Shown here piece by piece: positions 1 through 12,915 of a stretch of 64,000 bases of DNA. Made by a program: the position numbers and the translations under genes. The stretch spans positions 5,623,501-5,687,500 of the forward strand of contig NC_135793.1 of NCBI RefSeq assembly GCF_051106095.1, in the 5' to 3' direction. The DNA comes from Pogona vitticeps. Its lineage: Eukaryota; Chordata; Lepidosauria; Squamata; Agamidae. The notes beneath the pieces were generated by a model that saw only the letters and a program-made list of their open reading frames with translations, made no database searches and had not been told where the DNA came from. The first letter of the stretch is position 1. Each line of letters starts with the position of its first letter.

Positions 1-2629
1 CACGCATGCCCTCTCTAGAGAGCTCAGCGACAAATCATGTTTAGGGTTTAATGTCTAAAATTATCATTAGTGTTATTTTTAAAACTTTGTTTTCAAGACA
101 TTACCTTTGTTGATGACATTTCAGATCAGTTGGTTCAAAAAGGAATGAATTTAACATTAGTACATTAAACCAGTATATGATTTCAAATTCTGGTATCCTT
201 TACATGGAAGAACTTGGGAGGATTTATTTAATTATCTAAAAGTCTGGTCCCTTGTCCGAATGTCTATTTTTTTCTAATGTCTTCTCAGAATTGCAATAAT
301 AAAATATCATTGATACTATTGCTAATTTTATAAAGTTTAAAAAGGTATATTTTGGGCGGGGGGGGGGGAAGTAGCTAGAAATGGTTGCAAGAAAATACAT
401 TTAAGACGTGTGATTTGAAAGCAGACTTCCACGCAGAGTGATTTACAAACAGATCTCTATTAATGTTGTAAATAATTTTAAAAATGATAAAGTTTTTAGG
501 ATAAATCAAAGGACAAAGAGAGAAAAATAAGCTAGGATTTATTTGTGTTGTGTAGGATTGAGGAGTCCTTTCTAAACGAGAGACGTCTCCAGAATTTGCC
601 CAGAGATCTCGAAATAGCCAGTTGAGGTTGCTCAAAGGCTTCTCTCCCCCCCCCCCCAGGACTCATGTTTTTTTAAAGTAGGGGAATGTACTAAACAGCC
701 CTGTTTTCAAACATAACAAAGGATGGCAAACCAAATTGTCCTGGGGTTTTCTCCTTTGCCCTGTTATTGGGTCCTGTGCTGGTTTCTCTCCCACTACTCC
801 TGGTCGTCCACCTGTTTTGAGGGTCTACAGAGTCTTCCACTGTGTCTGAATCTGTACATGTTTTGCTGGTCAAAGTAAGGAGATCAAGGGCACAATCAGA
901 AGCAGAAATAGCCCACATGTCGGATTGCATACATTCTGCGTTCATTCAGTACATGCTATTTTCCATTCATCTCATGACATGGAGGAGATTGTGAAACAGC
1001 CTGACCCTGATCTGTGTCTTGCCTGGACCTCTTTTTGGTCCAGTGGAAGGACTGGGCCACAGCGATTCCTGTACGAGATGGAAATGTCGCTTTAATGGAG
1101 ATCGCTTCCCAAAGAAGCAACCCTTCCCTGTGCATCAGACAATGGCCTTTCCATGTCACCCGATTGCACCCTAAGTCTTTGTGAAACAACATGTCGTTTT
1201 TGGGAGAAAGAGACTCATAACACATGCAGAAGTGGCATGTCCATCCCTGAATGAATTACAATCATCCGATGACAAGCGGTCTGGGGTTATCATCAGAGAC
1301 ACAAGAGGAATTGCTTTATGCTAAACCAAACTAGGTGTCCACCTATCCCAGTGAATCAATGGAACATATAAAGCAGTGCCTGTTTTAACCGGTTCTCTCT
1401 TTCAGAGCCCCCAGTTCATGGCCCACCTTATCTTTATAGCAATCTGCAGAAGGTGTGGTAAGAGATGCAACCGCAGATTCTACATCCCAGCTCTCTGGTC
1501 TTCCCCTTGCTTTCCCTCCCCACTCCGGAGTTTCTTGAGAGCTTCAGAAAAGACGACGAGTGAGTAGACTGGTGGAGGAGCAAGACAGGAGAAAAACAGT
1601 GTTGCATCACCATTTGGAATGGTCTTATGAAACAAGAGGAAAAGCTATTTCTTTAGAGGGCGATGGGAGTGGCTCTGTCATTAGAATGAGGGCAGCTGCC
1701 TCTGGTAGCAGAACCCGGGGGAAACATTCATTATGTTATCATCATATTTTTAACGGGCAAGACTGATGGCATGGTTTTCGGTTCCAAACAGCTTACCCAC
1801 CTTCAGATACTATGCACTTTTGAATTTGATGGGAGAGGATGTGATGTTGGTTGCTTTGCTATTGAAAAAAATCAAGGATGCAGCTACACAGTGGGGTAAA
1901 TACACTTGATCTGCTCTGATTTGCAGTTTTCCTTGCTCGTGTTTGCGGGTGAAATCACTGTAGCTGTCCAGATGACAGGAGTCAGCAGGGGCAGAGAAAG
2001 AGAAAACTTTGGGGAATGAGAATGGTTTAACTGTTGTTGGCAAAGGTGTCAGACAATGCTGTATTATCCTCCTGTCTTTTCGACTGTATGAAGAACGTAT
2101 CACACTGAAAACTGGATTAGATTTAGAGCTCGGAGTTACACTCCAAAAAGCATTACTTTTCCAAGTTCTGAACACTCACACACAACAGGTAAATTCAATC
2201 TTGTGGGCTTTTGGACAGCAAATAACACAAATAATTAGAGAGACGTTGGTTGGGTAGAAGCTGCCCAAAACAGTTCCATAATTTCTTGCAAATGTCCTTT
2301 GAGTGACAACCTTGTACAAAGCACAATGAGAGACAAAATACAGGACTATAGGATTCTGACCTCAGGAAACTGATTGCACGTCACTGATGAAGTAAGTTGT
2401 CACATTTATTGTGCATGCTTGGTTTATTTTTCTTCCTACAAAAAAAAGCACACGATCAGTAAACTCAGTGTAGAAAGAATAATGGTAAGGAGTCTTCTCT
2501 AATTTGATTTTAAAATAACAAGATTATAAGAACATGTAAAGTGTAACTTGATCACTTAGTTTAAAGATGTGAAACTTAGTCATTGCTTCTTTAAACATTT
2601 GTACATAATTATTTTATTTCTTTTGACTG
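1..2629. other. Intergenic, no recognised feature
   Basis: AT-rich unique-looking sequence with a G run (358..368) and a C run (about 647..657). Small open frames lack homology that I can see. Confidence 0.6.
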
Positions 2630-2725
2630 AACTCCAGGAGACAGTGGAAGACAGGAGGGCCTGGCGTGCTCTGGTCCATGGGGTCACGAAGAGTCGGACA
2701 CGACTTAACAACTAAACAACAACAT
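2630..2725 (+). mobile_element. Short Bov-B LINE 3' terminus
   Basis: This contains GACAGTGGAAGACAGGAGGG, GTCACGAAGAGTCGGACACG and an ACTAAACAACAAC tail, that is the last codons and tail of Bov-B in sense orientation. Only about 95 bp remain. Confidence 0.85.
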
Positions 2726-2834
2726 TTTATTTCTATTAAACTGGGAAAGTTGTGTTTAAAAAACAAACTTCTCTATCACTCATACAGAACTGGAAATAGA
2801 TTTTATGATGACCCAATGAATAAATTCCCAGTGT

Positions 2835-3010
2835 GGTGTAGTGGATAGAGAGATGGATTAGGACCCTGGAGGACATGGTTCAAATCTTCTGCTCAGCCAT
2901 AGAAACTCACTGTGGGAGTGGAACTCGGAAAACGCCCTCTTAAATGTCTCATTTCCCTTGAAAGCCCTGTTGGGGTCACTATATGTCTATTCCAACTTGA
3001 CACCACAGCA
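2835..3010 (+). mobile_element. Sauria/ACA-type tRNA-SINE
   Basis: The tRNA-like head GTGTGGTGTAGTGGATAGAG and GGTTCAAATCTTCTGCTC carry the A and B box areas. The tail GGGGTCACTATATGTCTATTCC, followed by CAACTTGACACCACA, is Bov-B-like. Confidence 0.75.
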
Positions 3011-3019
3011 CAGCATCAT

Positions 3020-3180
3020 AAATTAATGACCTCAGAAAGGTCCTTTCATTAGCCACCCTGTGTGGTTCTTGCAAGAGAAAGGCAGGAGCTTCTTCTGAGT
3101 CAATCCACCTCATCGTAGGTCTTCTTTCCCTCCTGCCTTCAGATTTTTCCAACATTACTGTCTTCTTCAAAGTATGATGG
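3020..3180 (-). mobile_element. RTE-type LINE fragment
   Basis: The minus strand encodes KTVMLEKSEGRRERRPTMRW and IDSEEA, close to the KTxMLGKxEGxRKRGRP..RWIDS segment of RTE/Bov-B proteins. Short and degraded. Confidence 0.65.
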
Positions 3181-3189
3181 TATTGGTGA

Positions 3190-4620
3190 AGTCATTTTAG
3201 CGTGAACTTTGAGATTAACCTATAATATATTTTCCCAAAGATATGTACCTCAACAATGAGACATGCAAATTAAGCCCATGTTTACCTTCCAGTCAGAAAG
3301 CAAAGAATGCTAATTCAAGGCAGATAGATGAAAATAAGGAAAATAACATGCCGGCTGAAATCCTATTGTTTAGTGTTATAAATTGCAGCTAGAGTAGACC
3401 CATTTGAATCAATGGACCTTACAGAGAAGTTGACTCATCAGATCTCCAGTGGGCCTACTCTAGTGCAATTTACTACCCTTTGCAATACGATTTTAGCCAC
3501 TGTGACAAACAGACTTCTTTCAGTACTTGAGGGACCACATCTTATAGAAACATGCTAAGATTATTCTAGTTTGACCCTAAATATGCCACGTAATACTCCA
3601 GCTTGTAGTTCTGTTCTGCATGTTCATATACCTTTTGTTCCCTTCTTTCTCTTCCAATCTCAGGTAGCCTATGTCAGCTTTTTTTAAAAACCTTAGTTCA
3701 TAAAAGCTTGGGGGCAGCCATGTGGGTTGGGTTTGAATAACATCTCTAGATGGAGAACTGCACCTTTTTTGATCTGACAAGGATTCAGTTATGTTCCACT
3801 TTCAAGCATTCCTCTGTGTGCTAAGAGATTAGAGGAAAACATTAAAGTCATAATTTAAAAATTAAGCATAGGAAAAGAGGGGAGGGGGATTTCATACTCC
3901 TCCTGTAAAACTCCTTAATGCTATGGTTGACCTGAAGTCTGTAAATCATACAATTATTTTCAGATTCGATGGGCCCTGCAGTGGTTCTTCCATGACCCTG
4001 AAATCTGTAGAATAAACACTGTGGATCAAGTGATTACGTCTATAAATGTCAATCAAAAAAAAAGAGAGAGGAAAAGCCAAAGTCATACATACATAGCTAT
4101 TAAATTGTTCCTCATCCCCGGTTCTCAGACAATATGGTACAACTCTTTTTACAATATGGTAAAGCGCTTCAGCATTTTGAGTGACTTGTTTAATTTCCCG
4201 CAGGCAGGTCATGGCTTGAAAGAAAAGTATAAAACACAACGCAGGGCCATATGTATTTGTTATTCATAACACTGGGCTTTAAGCTTGTCCCCAACCCCGG
4301 AAACAAGAGTAAATCTATTCGCCCATATGTGGAAGTGCTCTAAAATCTATGGAATGTGAATAAATAGGAATGATCTGGTTGGGATGGAGAACCAGGGCTG
4401 AAGGAAAAGAATATGTTTCAAACCACAGAAAAGACCTATCTTTTGATTTGTATTGTGGCACTTCAGCCGATTGGCGCTTGAGACTTTTTTTCAACAGCTA
4501 AAAAAAAAACTTGACACACATTTTCTGGACTAATACTAGAGTGGGAAAGTGACTGACTATCCTTCAGTTTTCACATTTCTCTGAACTTCTGTGCTGTACC
4601 TCTTACTATCTGAGAACGTG
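3190..4620. other. Intergenic, no recognised feature
   Basis: Non-coding AT-rich sequence. No repeat family recognised. Confidence 0.55.
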
Positions 4621-4624
4621 CAGA

Positions 4625-4746
4625 AGCTGGAAGGGATCCTATAGATCATCAAGTCTAGCCCCAGTCAAGGAAGCACCATGGGGGAATTGAACTCCCAGCC
4701 TCTGGATCTGCAGCCAATGACCTAAACCACTGAGCTATTCAACAGT
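4625..4746 (-). mobile_element. tRNA-SINE with CR1-like tail
   Basis: GCTGGAAGGGATCCTATAGAT and CATCAAGTCTAGCCCC are the reversed CR1-like tail; GGGGAATTGAACTCCCAGCC and CACTGAGCTATTCAAC are the reversed tRNA head. Confidence 0.8.
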
Positions 4747-4749
4747 TCA

Positions 4750-5655
4750 TTTATTGGCTCTTTTTTTTTTAAAAAAAAAAAAACTTATTTGTTTGTAACT
4801 TTAATCAAGGATTAATTAATTAAGGATGGAGTCATCCCTCGCTTTCCTGCCCACTAGGGCCCCCAAATAAGTATACAATATAATAGATAAAACTATTTAA
4901 GAAGAGATTACAATCTATTTTTGAAACAGTGGTAAAACCCAAAGACCACATAGAAGGCCTGTAAACATTTTTTTTTATTTTGGAGTAAAGTGTGTATGAC
5001 AATGGGTTTATTTTTTGCTACAAAACATGTTTTGTGAAGCAATGTGAAAACGATGTCCATTGTCATGCTTTGTAAGAAACTTAAATATTGATAAGGAAAC
5101 AAGTGGCAATGGACATGCATAAGCTGACACAGACTTGAGACAGGTTAAATTCTGCAGATCTGTTTCAGCTACAGGGTTTTCTGAATGAAACTGGCTATCC
5201 GGGTTCCTCTCAGGCTAGAAGCCCATCCCTGTGGCTCTGGGCAAGCTACAGCATCTCAGAGTGCTCCCAAAAGAAGGGGAGGGTGAACTATTTCTGAATA
5301 AGCTATACCCAGAAAAACCTGAAAATGTCACTTTAAGCTGTGATTGACCTGGCTGTTGTCATCATCTTGTTGTCATCTTTCTCACAGTACTATTTTAGAC
5401 CTAGAAATTGTCTCTTTTGCTGTGGTATCAGGTGCCGTTGAAGCAGGTGAGGCAGAAAGCAAGCGATTGTGTCATGCGTACGTATCTCTGGTTTTCTCTG
5501 ATATCCAGAAGAGCTTATTTACAATAATAAGCAGTTAATGATCTAACAAGGGTGCTTCCAAGCAGGGGTGTGTGCTTGGTACACAAACCACCCCTGCATG
5601 GAATCAACAAAAAGAAGACAGTCACCAGCCAGTAGCTTGTTCATGCCAGCATCAC
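4750..5655. other. Intergenic, no recognised feature
   Basis: Begins with a T/A homopolymer pair (about 4760..4784). Nothing else recognisable. Confidence 0.55.
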
Positions 5656-5660
5656 GTAAA

Positions 5661-5943
5661 GTTTTGTTGTTGTTGTTGTTTAGCTGGTAAGTTGTGTCTG
5701 ACTCTTCGTGACCCCATGAACCAGAGCACACCAGGCCCTCCTATCTTCCACTGCCTCCCGGATTTGGGTCAAATTCATGTTGGTCGCTTCGATGACACTG
5801 TCCAGCTATCTCGTCCTCTGTCGTCCCCTTCTCCTCTTGCCTTCACACTTTCCCAACATCAAGGTCCTTTCCAGGGAGTTTTCTCTTCTCATGAGATGGC
5901 CAAAGGATTGGAGCCTCAGCTTCAGGATCTGTCCTTCTAGTAA
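5661..5943 (-). mobile_element. Bov-B (RTE) LINE 3' end fragment
   Basis: The + strand begins with (GTT)n and TTTAGCTGG, then follows the Bov-B 3' region (CTTCGTGACCCCATG, TCTTCTCATGAGATGGCC). It is truncated near GGATCTGTCCTTCTAG. Apparent + strand frames here are antisense shadows. Confidence 0.9.
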
Positions 5944-6081
5944 AGTTACAGTGGCATAAATGCCTTGGGTGTTCCACCTGGCAACAACGAATTGAACTAT
6001 GGAATTGTGCAGTTAGTCACACATCCCTAGCAGAACTGACAGGAGGGCTTTAAGAGTTGTGCTTCTTCCTTGGCAATAGTA

Positions 6082-6217
6082 CAGGGGCTTCCAACAATGG
6101 TGTCCCAGATGTTCTTGGACTACAACTCCCAGAAGCCTTTACTACCAACTGGGCTGGCCAGGAATTCTGAGAGTTGCAGTCCAAGAACATCTGGGGACCC
6201 AAGGTTGGAAACCACTA
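6082..6217. mobile_element. hAT-like foldback MITE
   Basis: Termini CAGGGGCTTCCAACAATGG and GGTTGGAAACCACTA with the arms GGACTACAACTCCCAGAAGCC and GAGAGTTGCAGTCCAAGAAC. I see no clear target-site duplication. Confidence 0.75.
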
Positions 6218-6947
6218 GCGCTGTGCTGGGTGCCCAACCTCAAGTTACATGCATGCAGTTGCGCAATAGATTTGGGGCATTCTCTGCAGGCGAAGGGCTA
6301 AAACCAACGCTCTGCTCCAGCCCGACGTGATTACACATTCATCTCTTTCCGTCGGTGCCTTCTAGTGTCCTGGACTGTGCCTTCCATCTTGTCAAGGATT
6401 GTTACAAAGATCGGGTGAAATGTTATGAACACTCTGTTGTACTATATAAATTCTACTTCTAGTTGTTATTCTTCATTCCTGCTACTAACAAGAAGGAAAT
6501 GGGTAACTTGAAATTTGATCATCACATCCTTCTTCTGTTCAACAGGCCATGCTTTGTTGAAACGTGTTCAAAATATCATCCCTAACGGCTTTCTGGATGA
6601 GTGCCTGAGTGCTTCAACAAAAGCAAACAAAGGCCAAGGAGAGACTTTTTTCTTCCATTCGCGTCCAATCCTATTGCCTTTGGATCAGTCTTTAAAGGCA
6701 AACACCCTCCAACCATTTGGCACGCCGATGCCCTAAATAAGAGTTGATTGACAGGACCCCATGGTGGCTAATTAAACTTTCCTTTCCAGGGCAGCCACCC
6801 CCTGCACAAATGCAGACTGCTTATCTTCGTTAGTCCAAAATACATGTCAATTTTTTTTAAAGATTTACTTCCTGGAAATGAAATGACCTATACAACCCAT
6901 TGACCATGTTGTGGTACAGAATACCCACTGGTAGGACAGTTGTAGGG

Positions 6948-7240
6948 AAAGGCAAAGGTTCCCGTTGACAATTAAGTCCAGTCGTGTCCGAAGAGCTAGC
7001 GTTTGTCAGCAGACACTTTCTGTGGTCACGTGGCCTGCATTACTAGATACGGAACACCGGTACCTTCCCACCGAGGTTGTACCTCTTCATCTACTCGAAT
7101 TGGGATGCTTTCAAACTTTTAGGTTAGCAGTTGCTGGAACAAGCAACGGGAGCTCACTCTGTCGCAGGGATTTGAACTGCCAGGGATTTCAATCAACAGC
7201 CCAGTGGCTTCGCTGTTGATCCTGCAGCACCACCCACGTC
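6948..7240 (-). mobile_element. Long tRNA-derived SINE, squamate type
   Basis: It aligns by eye with 63405..63745: GTCCAGTCGTGTCC, GTGGTCACGTGGCC, GAACACCGGTACCTTCCCACC, GGATGCTTTCAAAC and GAACAAGCAACGGGAGCTCAC. The right end is the reversed tRNA-like head (GGGATTTGAACTGCC); the left end has the AAGGTTCCCGTTGAC tail. Confidence 0.75.
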
Positions 7241-7394
7241 TCCCTGGGACAGTTGTACACGTTAGTAGTAAAAAGATGCCAAAAGATGGTTCTCCCAAAG
7301 CTGTGTGCCTGAGCCATCCATCTTGTAAACAGACCTGTGTTTACCTTCCAGCAGCCAATCACAAAAGCAAGCAAGCTAATTTGCATGGGATCAT

Positions 7395-7615
7395 CATGAT
7401 GTGCTGTCAAGTCCATTCTGACTTATGGTGACCCTTTCAGGGTTTTCCAGCTAGAGAACCCTCAGAAGTGGTTTAACCTTCCCTTCTTCTGGGGGCAACC
7501 CTGGGACTGTGCAGCTTGCCCAAAGCCACACAGGCTGGCCCTACTTCGTAGGAGGCACAGTGAAGAATCCAACTCCCAACCTCTGCCTCCACAGCCAAAG
7601 ACCTAAATTAGATAG
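7395..7615 (-). mobile_element. Sauria-type tRNA-SINE
   Basis: Reading + strand from the tail: GTCAAGTCCATTCTGACTTA, CTTTCAGGGTTTTCCAG, GACTGTGCAGCTTGCCC, then the reversed B box AATCCAACTCCCAACCTCTG. Confidence 0.85.
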
Positions 7616-7639
7616 GTGTTGCTATTTTTAAAAAAGCCC

Positions 7640-10055
7640 TGTTCAGACATCTTCCAGCACTTAAAGAGTTCCCTTTTCTGACATAGTGCTCTCTGTATCT
7701 TAGAATATGAACTTGGATAACCTAATTAGTTTTGGCATGAATGTTTTTAAACGCATAACACTTATCTAAAATTTGTCTTCAAAAACTGCAGTGCTAAGTA
7801 CAATGGTTGCTCCACTTCTCGTTAAAAGAAGTTTTGCGCTGAACTGATATAGTGCTAGACCAGTCCAACACTGCATACATTATTTGCATATATATATGTA
7901 TTTTAAAAAGGCTATTGACTCAACAGCTGCGTGCAAGAGAAGCATTAAACCCAATCATTTTGGGGGCGAAATCCACATCTCCAAAACCTGTAGCTTATAT
8001 TAACGTATACGCCAGGTGTAAGAAGGTGTTTAAAGGATGGAGAAAAAGATGACGGTACAGTCAAAGGAAGGTGATGGATAAGGTTGGGGGAGAGTAGAAA
8101 TAGGGAGAAATGTTGCTAACATCACCCATGTTGCAGAAAGCAGAACGGCAGTATTCTGGGCTAACAGGAGCAGGGTGGTGTTAATCATATAACCAAGAAT
8201 GATCTGTAATTATGTGGTACGGAGAGACTATATCAGCAAGGAGTAATCATTCTATATAGGGTGATTCCTGACAAGGAAGGACATTGTGAGATGCCGAGAT
8301 AAACACCCTGCCTTTTCTCATAGCATTCACCGAGACTGATAAGGATAACATGTATGTTGGTCTAGCCCAACAGAAGAATAACAGTCTCTACCGTTTGGGG
8401 ACTAATGAATCTTGGTCTTCCTCCCATTGGACATTCCCTGTCCAAATCAGCTGCATCCAGTTCTGAAAACTACCGAAAGGACATTCTTGTACTGACCTTG
8501 ACTTCATTATCCAAAGGTGGAGCTACTCTCTGCCAAGTAAATCCCCGGTTAATGTGGCCAAGATTGAAATTTATGACCACGGAAGGTGTTGAGCTACCAA
8601 GACCAGATGGTAACTGACTAATTTAGGGGTTGTTGAAAATGGGGTGTTTTGGTTTTTTTTGAACCGGAGCAGAACTGACCAGTTCTGTGACCTAGACACG
8701 GCTGTAAGTTTCAACAGGCTCGTGTTAAATCATTGCATGCTTTCTTTATTTCCTTATTGCAAAAAATTGTTTTGTTTTTTAAAACATGTTGCCTTCTTTT
8801 TTAAAGAGTAATTTACAGTCCATTTTCCAATCTTAAGGGAAACGTCAGAAACCGAGATAATACTTCGGGGGCGGATTTTTCTATCCTTCCAAGAGACCTA
8901 TTCATGACAAATGCAGCTTGTTTATCATTGCAGCTGACACTCATCTTCTCATCCTGCAATAATATCTCTATCAATCCATGCAGGAAGTTCAAAATGCATT
9001 TCGAAACCACTTGGTGTTCCCATTCTTTTTCCATTCAACAACCGGATTTGTTCCTTTTTCTCGTCCAAACCAAACTGCTTTCGTGAATTGCCTCGTCCAT
9101 CACTTACACTTATTTATTACTTTAAAATTAAAACCAGGAAATAATAGCCAAGTCTTCCTCCGGGGGGATACTCTTTAAAAGTGTGGTTTCACTCCGCTTG
9201 ATACCGCACCGTCATGCGGTTTTAATTTCCAGTACAATCGCTAGCTTAGCGGTTGACATCACTTTCTGTAGAACGCCGCTCACTCGGTTTTCATTCCTCT
9301 TTGTTTTTATAACCCATTATTTTATCTTGTTATTAGATGATTCCATTGGCCAGTCTTGTGGAATATCAATGGCCTTTGTGGCTACATATCCAACAGTTGG
9401 TTCGCATAAGTTGCTTAGCAAATTATTGCTAAAAATAAGAAGTTTTTAGGCATGACCAAGAGCTTCACCCATTGTGAATTCTATTCTTCTTCTTCTAAAA
9501 TGTTTTCCTTGCTTGTCCTCATGCTTATAACATTTTCGCTGCACGGATTTTCATTCACTGCAACAAGCAGATTCTAAAAGCAAAATAATGTTGAGTACTG
9601 AAAATTCGCTGGAAGTATAAATAAGCAGAAATATGGAATTCATCCATAACCGATGAATTGTTACAACGGATAACACTGTACGGTTTTCTACCGGCTTTCA
9701 TAATTTTCCAGCACAGCTGAATCTATGGAAAATGTAGCGTTTATTGAATGCCAGATGGACCGAATTGCTAAGGAAGGGACCTCGTCCATTCACTTGGGTG
9801 AATGGAATTCCTTTTGCTCTGTGGATGTGACAAGAGACCTCCAGAGAGATAAGACCAGCTGCATCTTCCATTAGCTGATGAACAGAAGAAATTTGCGTTG
9901 GGCTTTTGGGGGGGGGGCGAACGGTTTCATCAAGAACAGCAATACACAAGTGACGTCTCTATATAATAGAAATAATTGTCCCGATGAGGATTAGAAGCAA
10001 CAGCTTCTGCAGCTGCTCTTTAGCTGGAAGAGGAAAAGAAACAAAGTATTGTCAC
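7640..10055. other. Intergenic, mostly unique sequence
   Basis: No repeat signature found. The stretch 8850..9060 looks complex and unique and could be a conserved non-coding element, but I cannot test that here. A G run lies near 9910. Confidence 0.45.
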
Positions 10056-10059
10056 CAAC

Positions 10060-10260
10060 CCCCCCCCAGAGGTTGATGATGATGATGATAACAACAATAA
10101 CAATGATGATGATATATTTTATATAAAACGAGTCAATGTTTTTATAATCTTGATTCACCATGCCTGGTGTTTTTGAATCATCGTCATCATCACCAGGGGC
10201 ACTGGCGAAGAGTAAATAGGTATTTCTGGTTTTTCTAGAGTTTAGTAATAACAGTTCTTG
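10060..10260 (+). repeat. R4-type LINE tail remnant with GAT/ATC trinucleotide repeats
   Basis: GTCAATGTTTTTATAATCTTG and a following GCCTGGTGTTTTTGAATC repeat the R4 tail seen at 31300..31343. It is flanked by short (GAT)n, (AAC)n and (ATC)n runs. Confidence 0.55.
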
Positions 10261-10680
10261 AGCTTTATTCGTATGCAAGGTCCTTTGTGCATGGACGCAT
10301 TGCTTTCCTTGGGTATATGCCTTAATTTTCTCCTCAAGAAAGGCATCAGGATGATGGACAGAATCAAATCAAACCAATGCAATTGATACAGGAAACAATG
10401 TGAAAATACAGCTGAGATGCATCGCTAAGAGAAAGGCAGCTTTTAAAAGCTCCTTTCACGACAATTTCATTGGCAAAGACCCACAGGGATAAAAATGGAT
10501 TGGCCTGCCTACATAAAGGAAGCCAATCTGCCCTTCATGGGTAGGTTGTTAAAACTTGGGGAGTCAACCAATAATTAACCCGTTCTCCCATCCCGTAACA
10601 GGATGTTCTCAGAATTATGTGCTTCAGCAGTCAGACTTCATATGCTGTCTTTTGTGGCCCACTTCTAGAGAGGCATGACA

Positions 10681-10870
10681 ACCACTCAACCCGGTGGCTC
10701 CCAAAGTTTTCTAACTCATGGCCTCCTTGACTTACTGGCCACTGGCTGCGGCTCCCCCAATACGATACTTTGGGTCAGTGGGGGGAAGCCTGGCTTTCTG
10801 AGGATTCCGTGTTGCCCCCTGGGTGGATTTGGTGGTGATACAGCACACAGTTTGGGATACAGTTCCAGAA
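10681..10870. mobile_element. Possible hAT-related repeat
   Basis: GGTGGCTCCCAAAGTTTTCTA, CATGGCCTCCTTGAC and GGCTGCGGCTCCCCCAATAC resemble a hAT-derived dispersed repeat. I could not find a second terminus or a target-site duplication. Confidence 0.35.
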
Positions 10871-11013
10871 GTGGTTTACCATTCTTCTGAGATAGCGCAG
10901 CTTGCCCAAGGCTATACAGCCTGGCTTTTCTCCCTGGAAGCACCGTGGGGGAATCGAACTCCCAACCTCTGGCTCTGCAGCCGGAGACGTGAACCACTGA
11001 GCTATCCAGCCAG
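10868..11013 (-). mobile_element. tRNA-SINE
   Basis: GCTTGCCCAAGGCTATACAGC, AATCGAACTCCCAACCTCTGG and CACTGAGCTATCCAGCCAGC are the reversed SINE middle, B box and A box. The Bov-B tail is not visible. Confidence 0.8.
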
Positions 11014-11019
11014 CCCAAT

Positions 11020-11810
11020 CCCCCAAGCCTTCCCAAATGTCAGACTGTGATAGCAGTCTATAGGTAGCTGGAGCAAGGGACTTAGAACGGAGTGACCTGG
11101 GCAGGAAAGTCACGCCAGAGAGTTCCTGCAACCTTCATTTGTGGCCCGTTCAGAACATCAGGAAAGCTACTGACTAAAGAGAGTGTTGACTGATGGCTGG
11201 AAGGAGCCAAGCCAATGAACCAAAAAATAATAATAATATGGCGGAGCATATCACGTTTCTGTCTAAACGGAGCTCCCCGACACAGACATTTTCGGCCAGC
11301 TTTTCTGTCGAGCAGGTCCTTCCAAATCCATTACTCAGATGTGATGGGAGACCCCAGGTGAGATGAAGTCTAAGGCCAAACCTCTAACCTGATTTGCAGG
11401 GGTGTCAATCCAGAGCAACCCTGTTGGAGTAGGTGCAGGAAGCGTGGATTTACCCCTGAGCCAGAGACATGAGTCAGCACCTTTGTGTGTGAGAGAGAGG
11501 GCGCCTCAAGGCACAATTCTTGGGGATGGTTTCTCCTAAATGATGGGTGTTTTGTTTACTTTTTAAAATTCTATATAATTATCAGCAGTGTTATCCCAAA
11601 GAGCTGATAGATTTCCCCTCATTACATCTGACAGGTCCACCCTTCACCCTAACTAAATCAAGTTGCCGTCCAAATATATATATATATTTTCTCCACATGT
11701 ACCAGAGGCATCTTGGAGTTCTTTTACATGACACGCGGGCTCTTGCTCTGGGGCACAAGCTGATGTTCTCTTTTTAACCCTCTTCCCCAGGGTAAAACTA
11801 TGCAAAGAAC
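11020..11810. other. Intergenic, no recognised feature
   Basis: Unique-looking sequence with a short (AT)n run near 11675. Confidence 0.5.
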
Positions 11811-11816
11811 ACTTAA

Positions 11817-12074
11817 CGTATTTTTCCGTGTATAAGACGCACCCATGTATAAGACGCCCTCCACTTTTCTAACCCAAAATTAAGAAATCTAAGTGGGGCT
11901 TAGCAAGTGGAGGGGAAAGCAGGGATCAAAGTCCTGCAGGATCACTTTGATCCCTGCTTTCCCCTCCACTTGTCTTTGTTCTCTCCTCAGCTTACTTCCG
12001 TGTATAAGACAACCCTCAATTTTTAGTCTAAAGATTTTAGACAAAAGTATAGTCTTATACACGGAAAAATATGG
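11817..12074. mobile_element. MITE with TATAAGAC termini and a central palindrome
   Basis: The ends CGTATTTTTCCGTGTATAAG and CTTATACACGGAAAAATATG are inverted. Inside lies a perfect 29-bp inverted repeat (11904..11932 with 11944..11972). Superfamily not resolved. Confidence 0.8.
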
Positions 12075-12384
12075 TATATGTCACTCAATCACTCCCCCCT
12101 CAACCCCCAGTTTTATCCATATGGATTAATTTTACTCCCTCTCTCTCTTCCTCTAATCCTTCTATTATTACACATTCTTTATGATTTTTTTAAGGATTAT
12201 GAGAAGTTTCAACACAAACTTCTCCCCTTTCCGTGAATTAGGGAGAGAGTATCTGTTAGGGACTTTTCCAGTGCTTTTCATGAAGGGTTTCTGATACAAA
12301 GCCACTTTTAAGAGGTCTTTCAAAATACCTCATGGTAAAAGCTAAGAGAGTAACATGAAAACGATTTGAGATCTCTAGAGCTTG

Positions 12385-12860
12385 GAAGTAATTCTGGACA
12401 CTGCACTTTAGAACAAACTAAAACAAATTCAGAGGAGGGCAACAAGGATAATCAGGGGACTGGAAACCAAGCCGTAGAATGAAAAACAGAAAGAACTGGG
12501 CCCGTTTAGCCTTGAGAAAAGAAGACAGAGAGCACTCTCCAAATACTTGAAAGGTAGTCCCACAGAGGAGGGGCAGGATCTGTTCTCAATCATCCCAGAG
12601 TGCAGGACACGTAATGATGGGATCAAGCTTCATGAAGTCAGGTTTAAATGACTATCAGGAAAAACTTCTCAACTGTTAGAGCAGTACAACGATGGAATCA
12701 ATTTTCTCAGGAGGTGGTGGGTGCTCCTAAGCTGGAGGCATTCAAGAGAAAATTGGGAAGCCATCTATCAGATCTGTTTTCACTTGGATTCCTGCATGGA
12801 GCAGGGGGGTTGAGCTCAATAGCCTTATTCGCCCCCTCCACCTCAATTATTCTGTGATTC
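12385..12860 (+). mobile_element. CR1 LINE 3' end
   Basis: It follows the CR1 3' untranslated consensus: GAGGAGGGCAACAAGGATAA, ATACTTGAAAGG, CAGGATCTGTTCTCAATC, AACTTCTCAACTGTTAGAGC, GGAGGCATTCAAGAG and the terminal TATTCTGTGATTC. Several hundred bases are preserved. Confidence 0.88.

Positions 12861-12911
<51 letters not shown>
12861..12911 (+). repeat. (AAC)17 microsatellite
   Basis: Seventeen perfect AAC units follow the CR1 end directly and separate it from an antisense SINE tail. Confidence 0.97.

Positions 12912-12915
<4 letters not shown>

Noticed and set aside
12707-12913. Poly-Leu minus-strand open frame
   Set aside because: It is the translation of (AAC)17 plus the CR1 tail.
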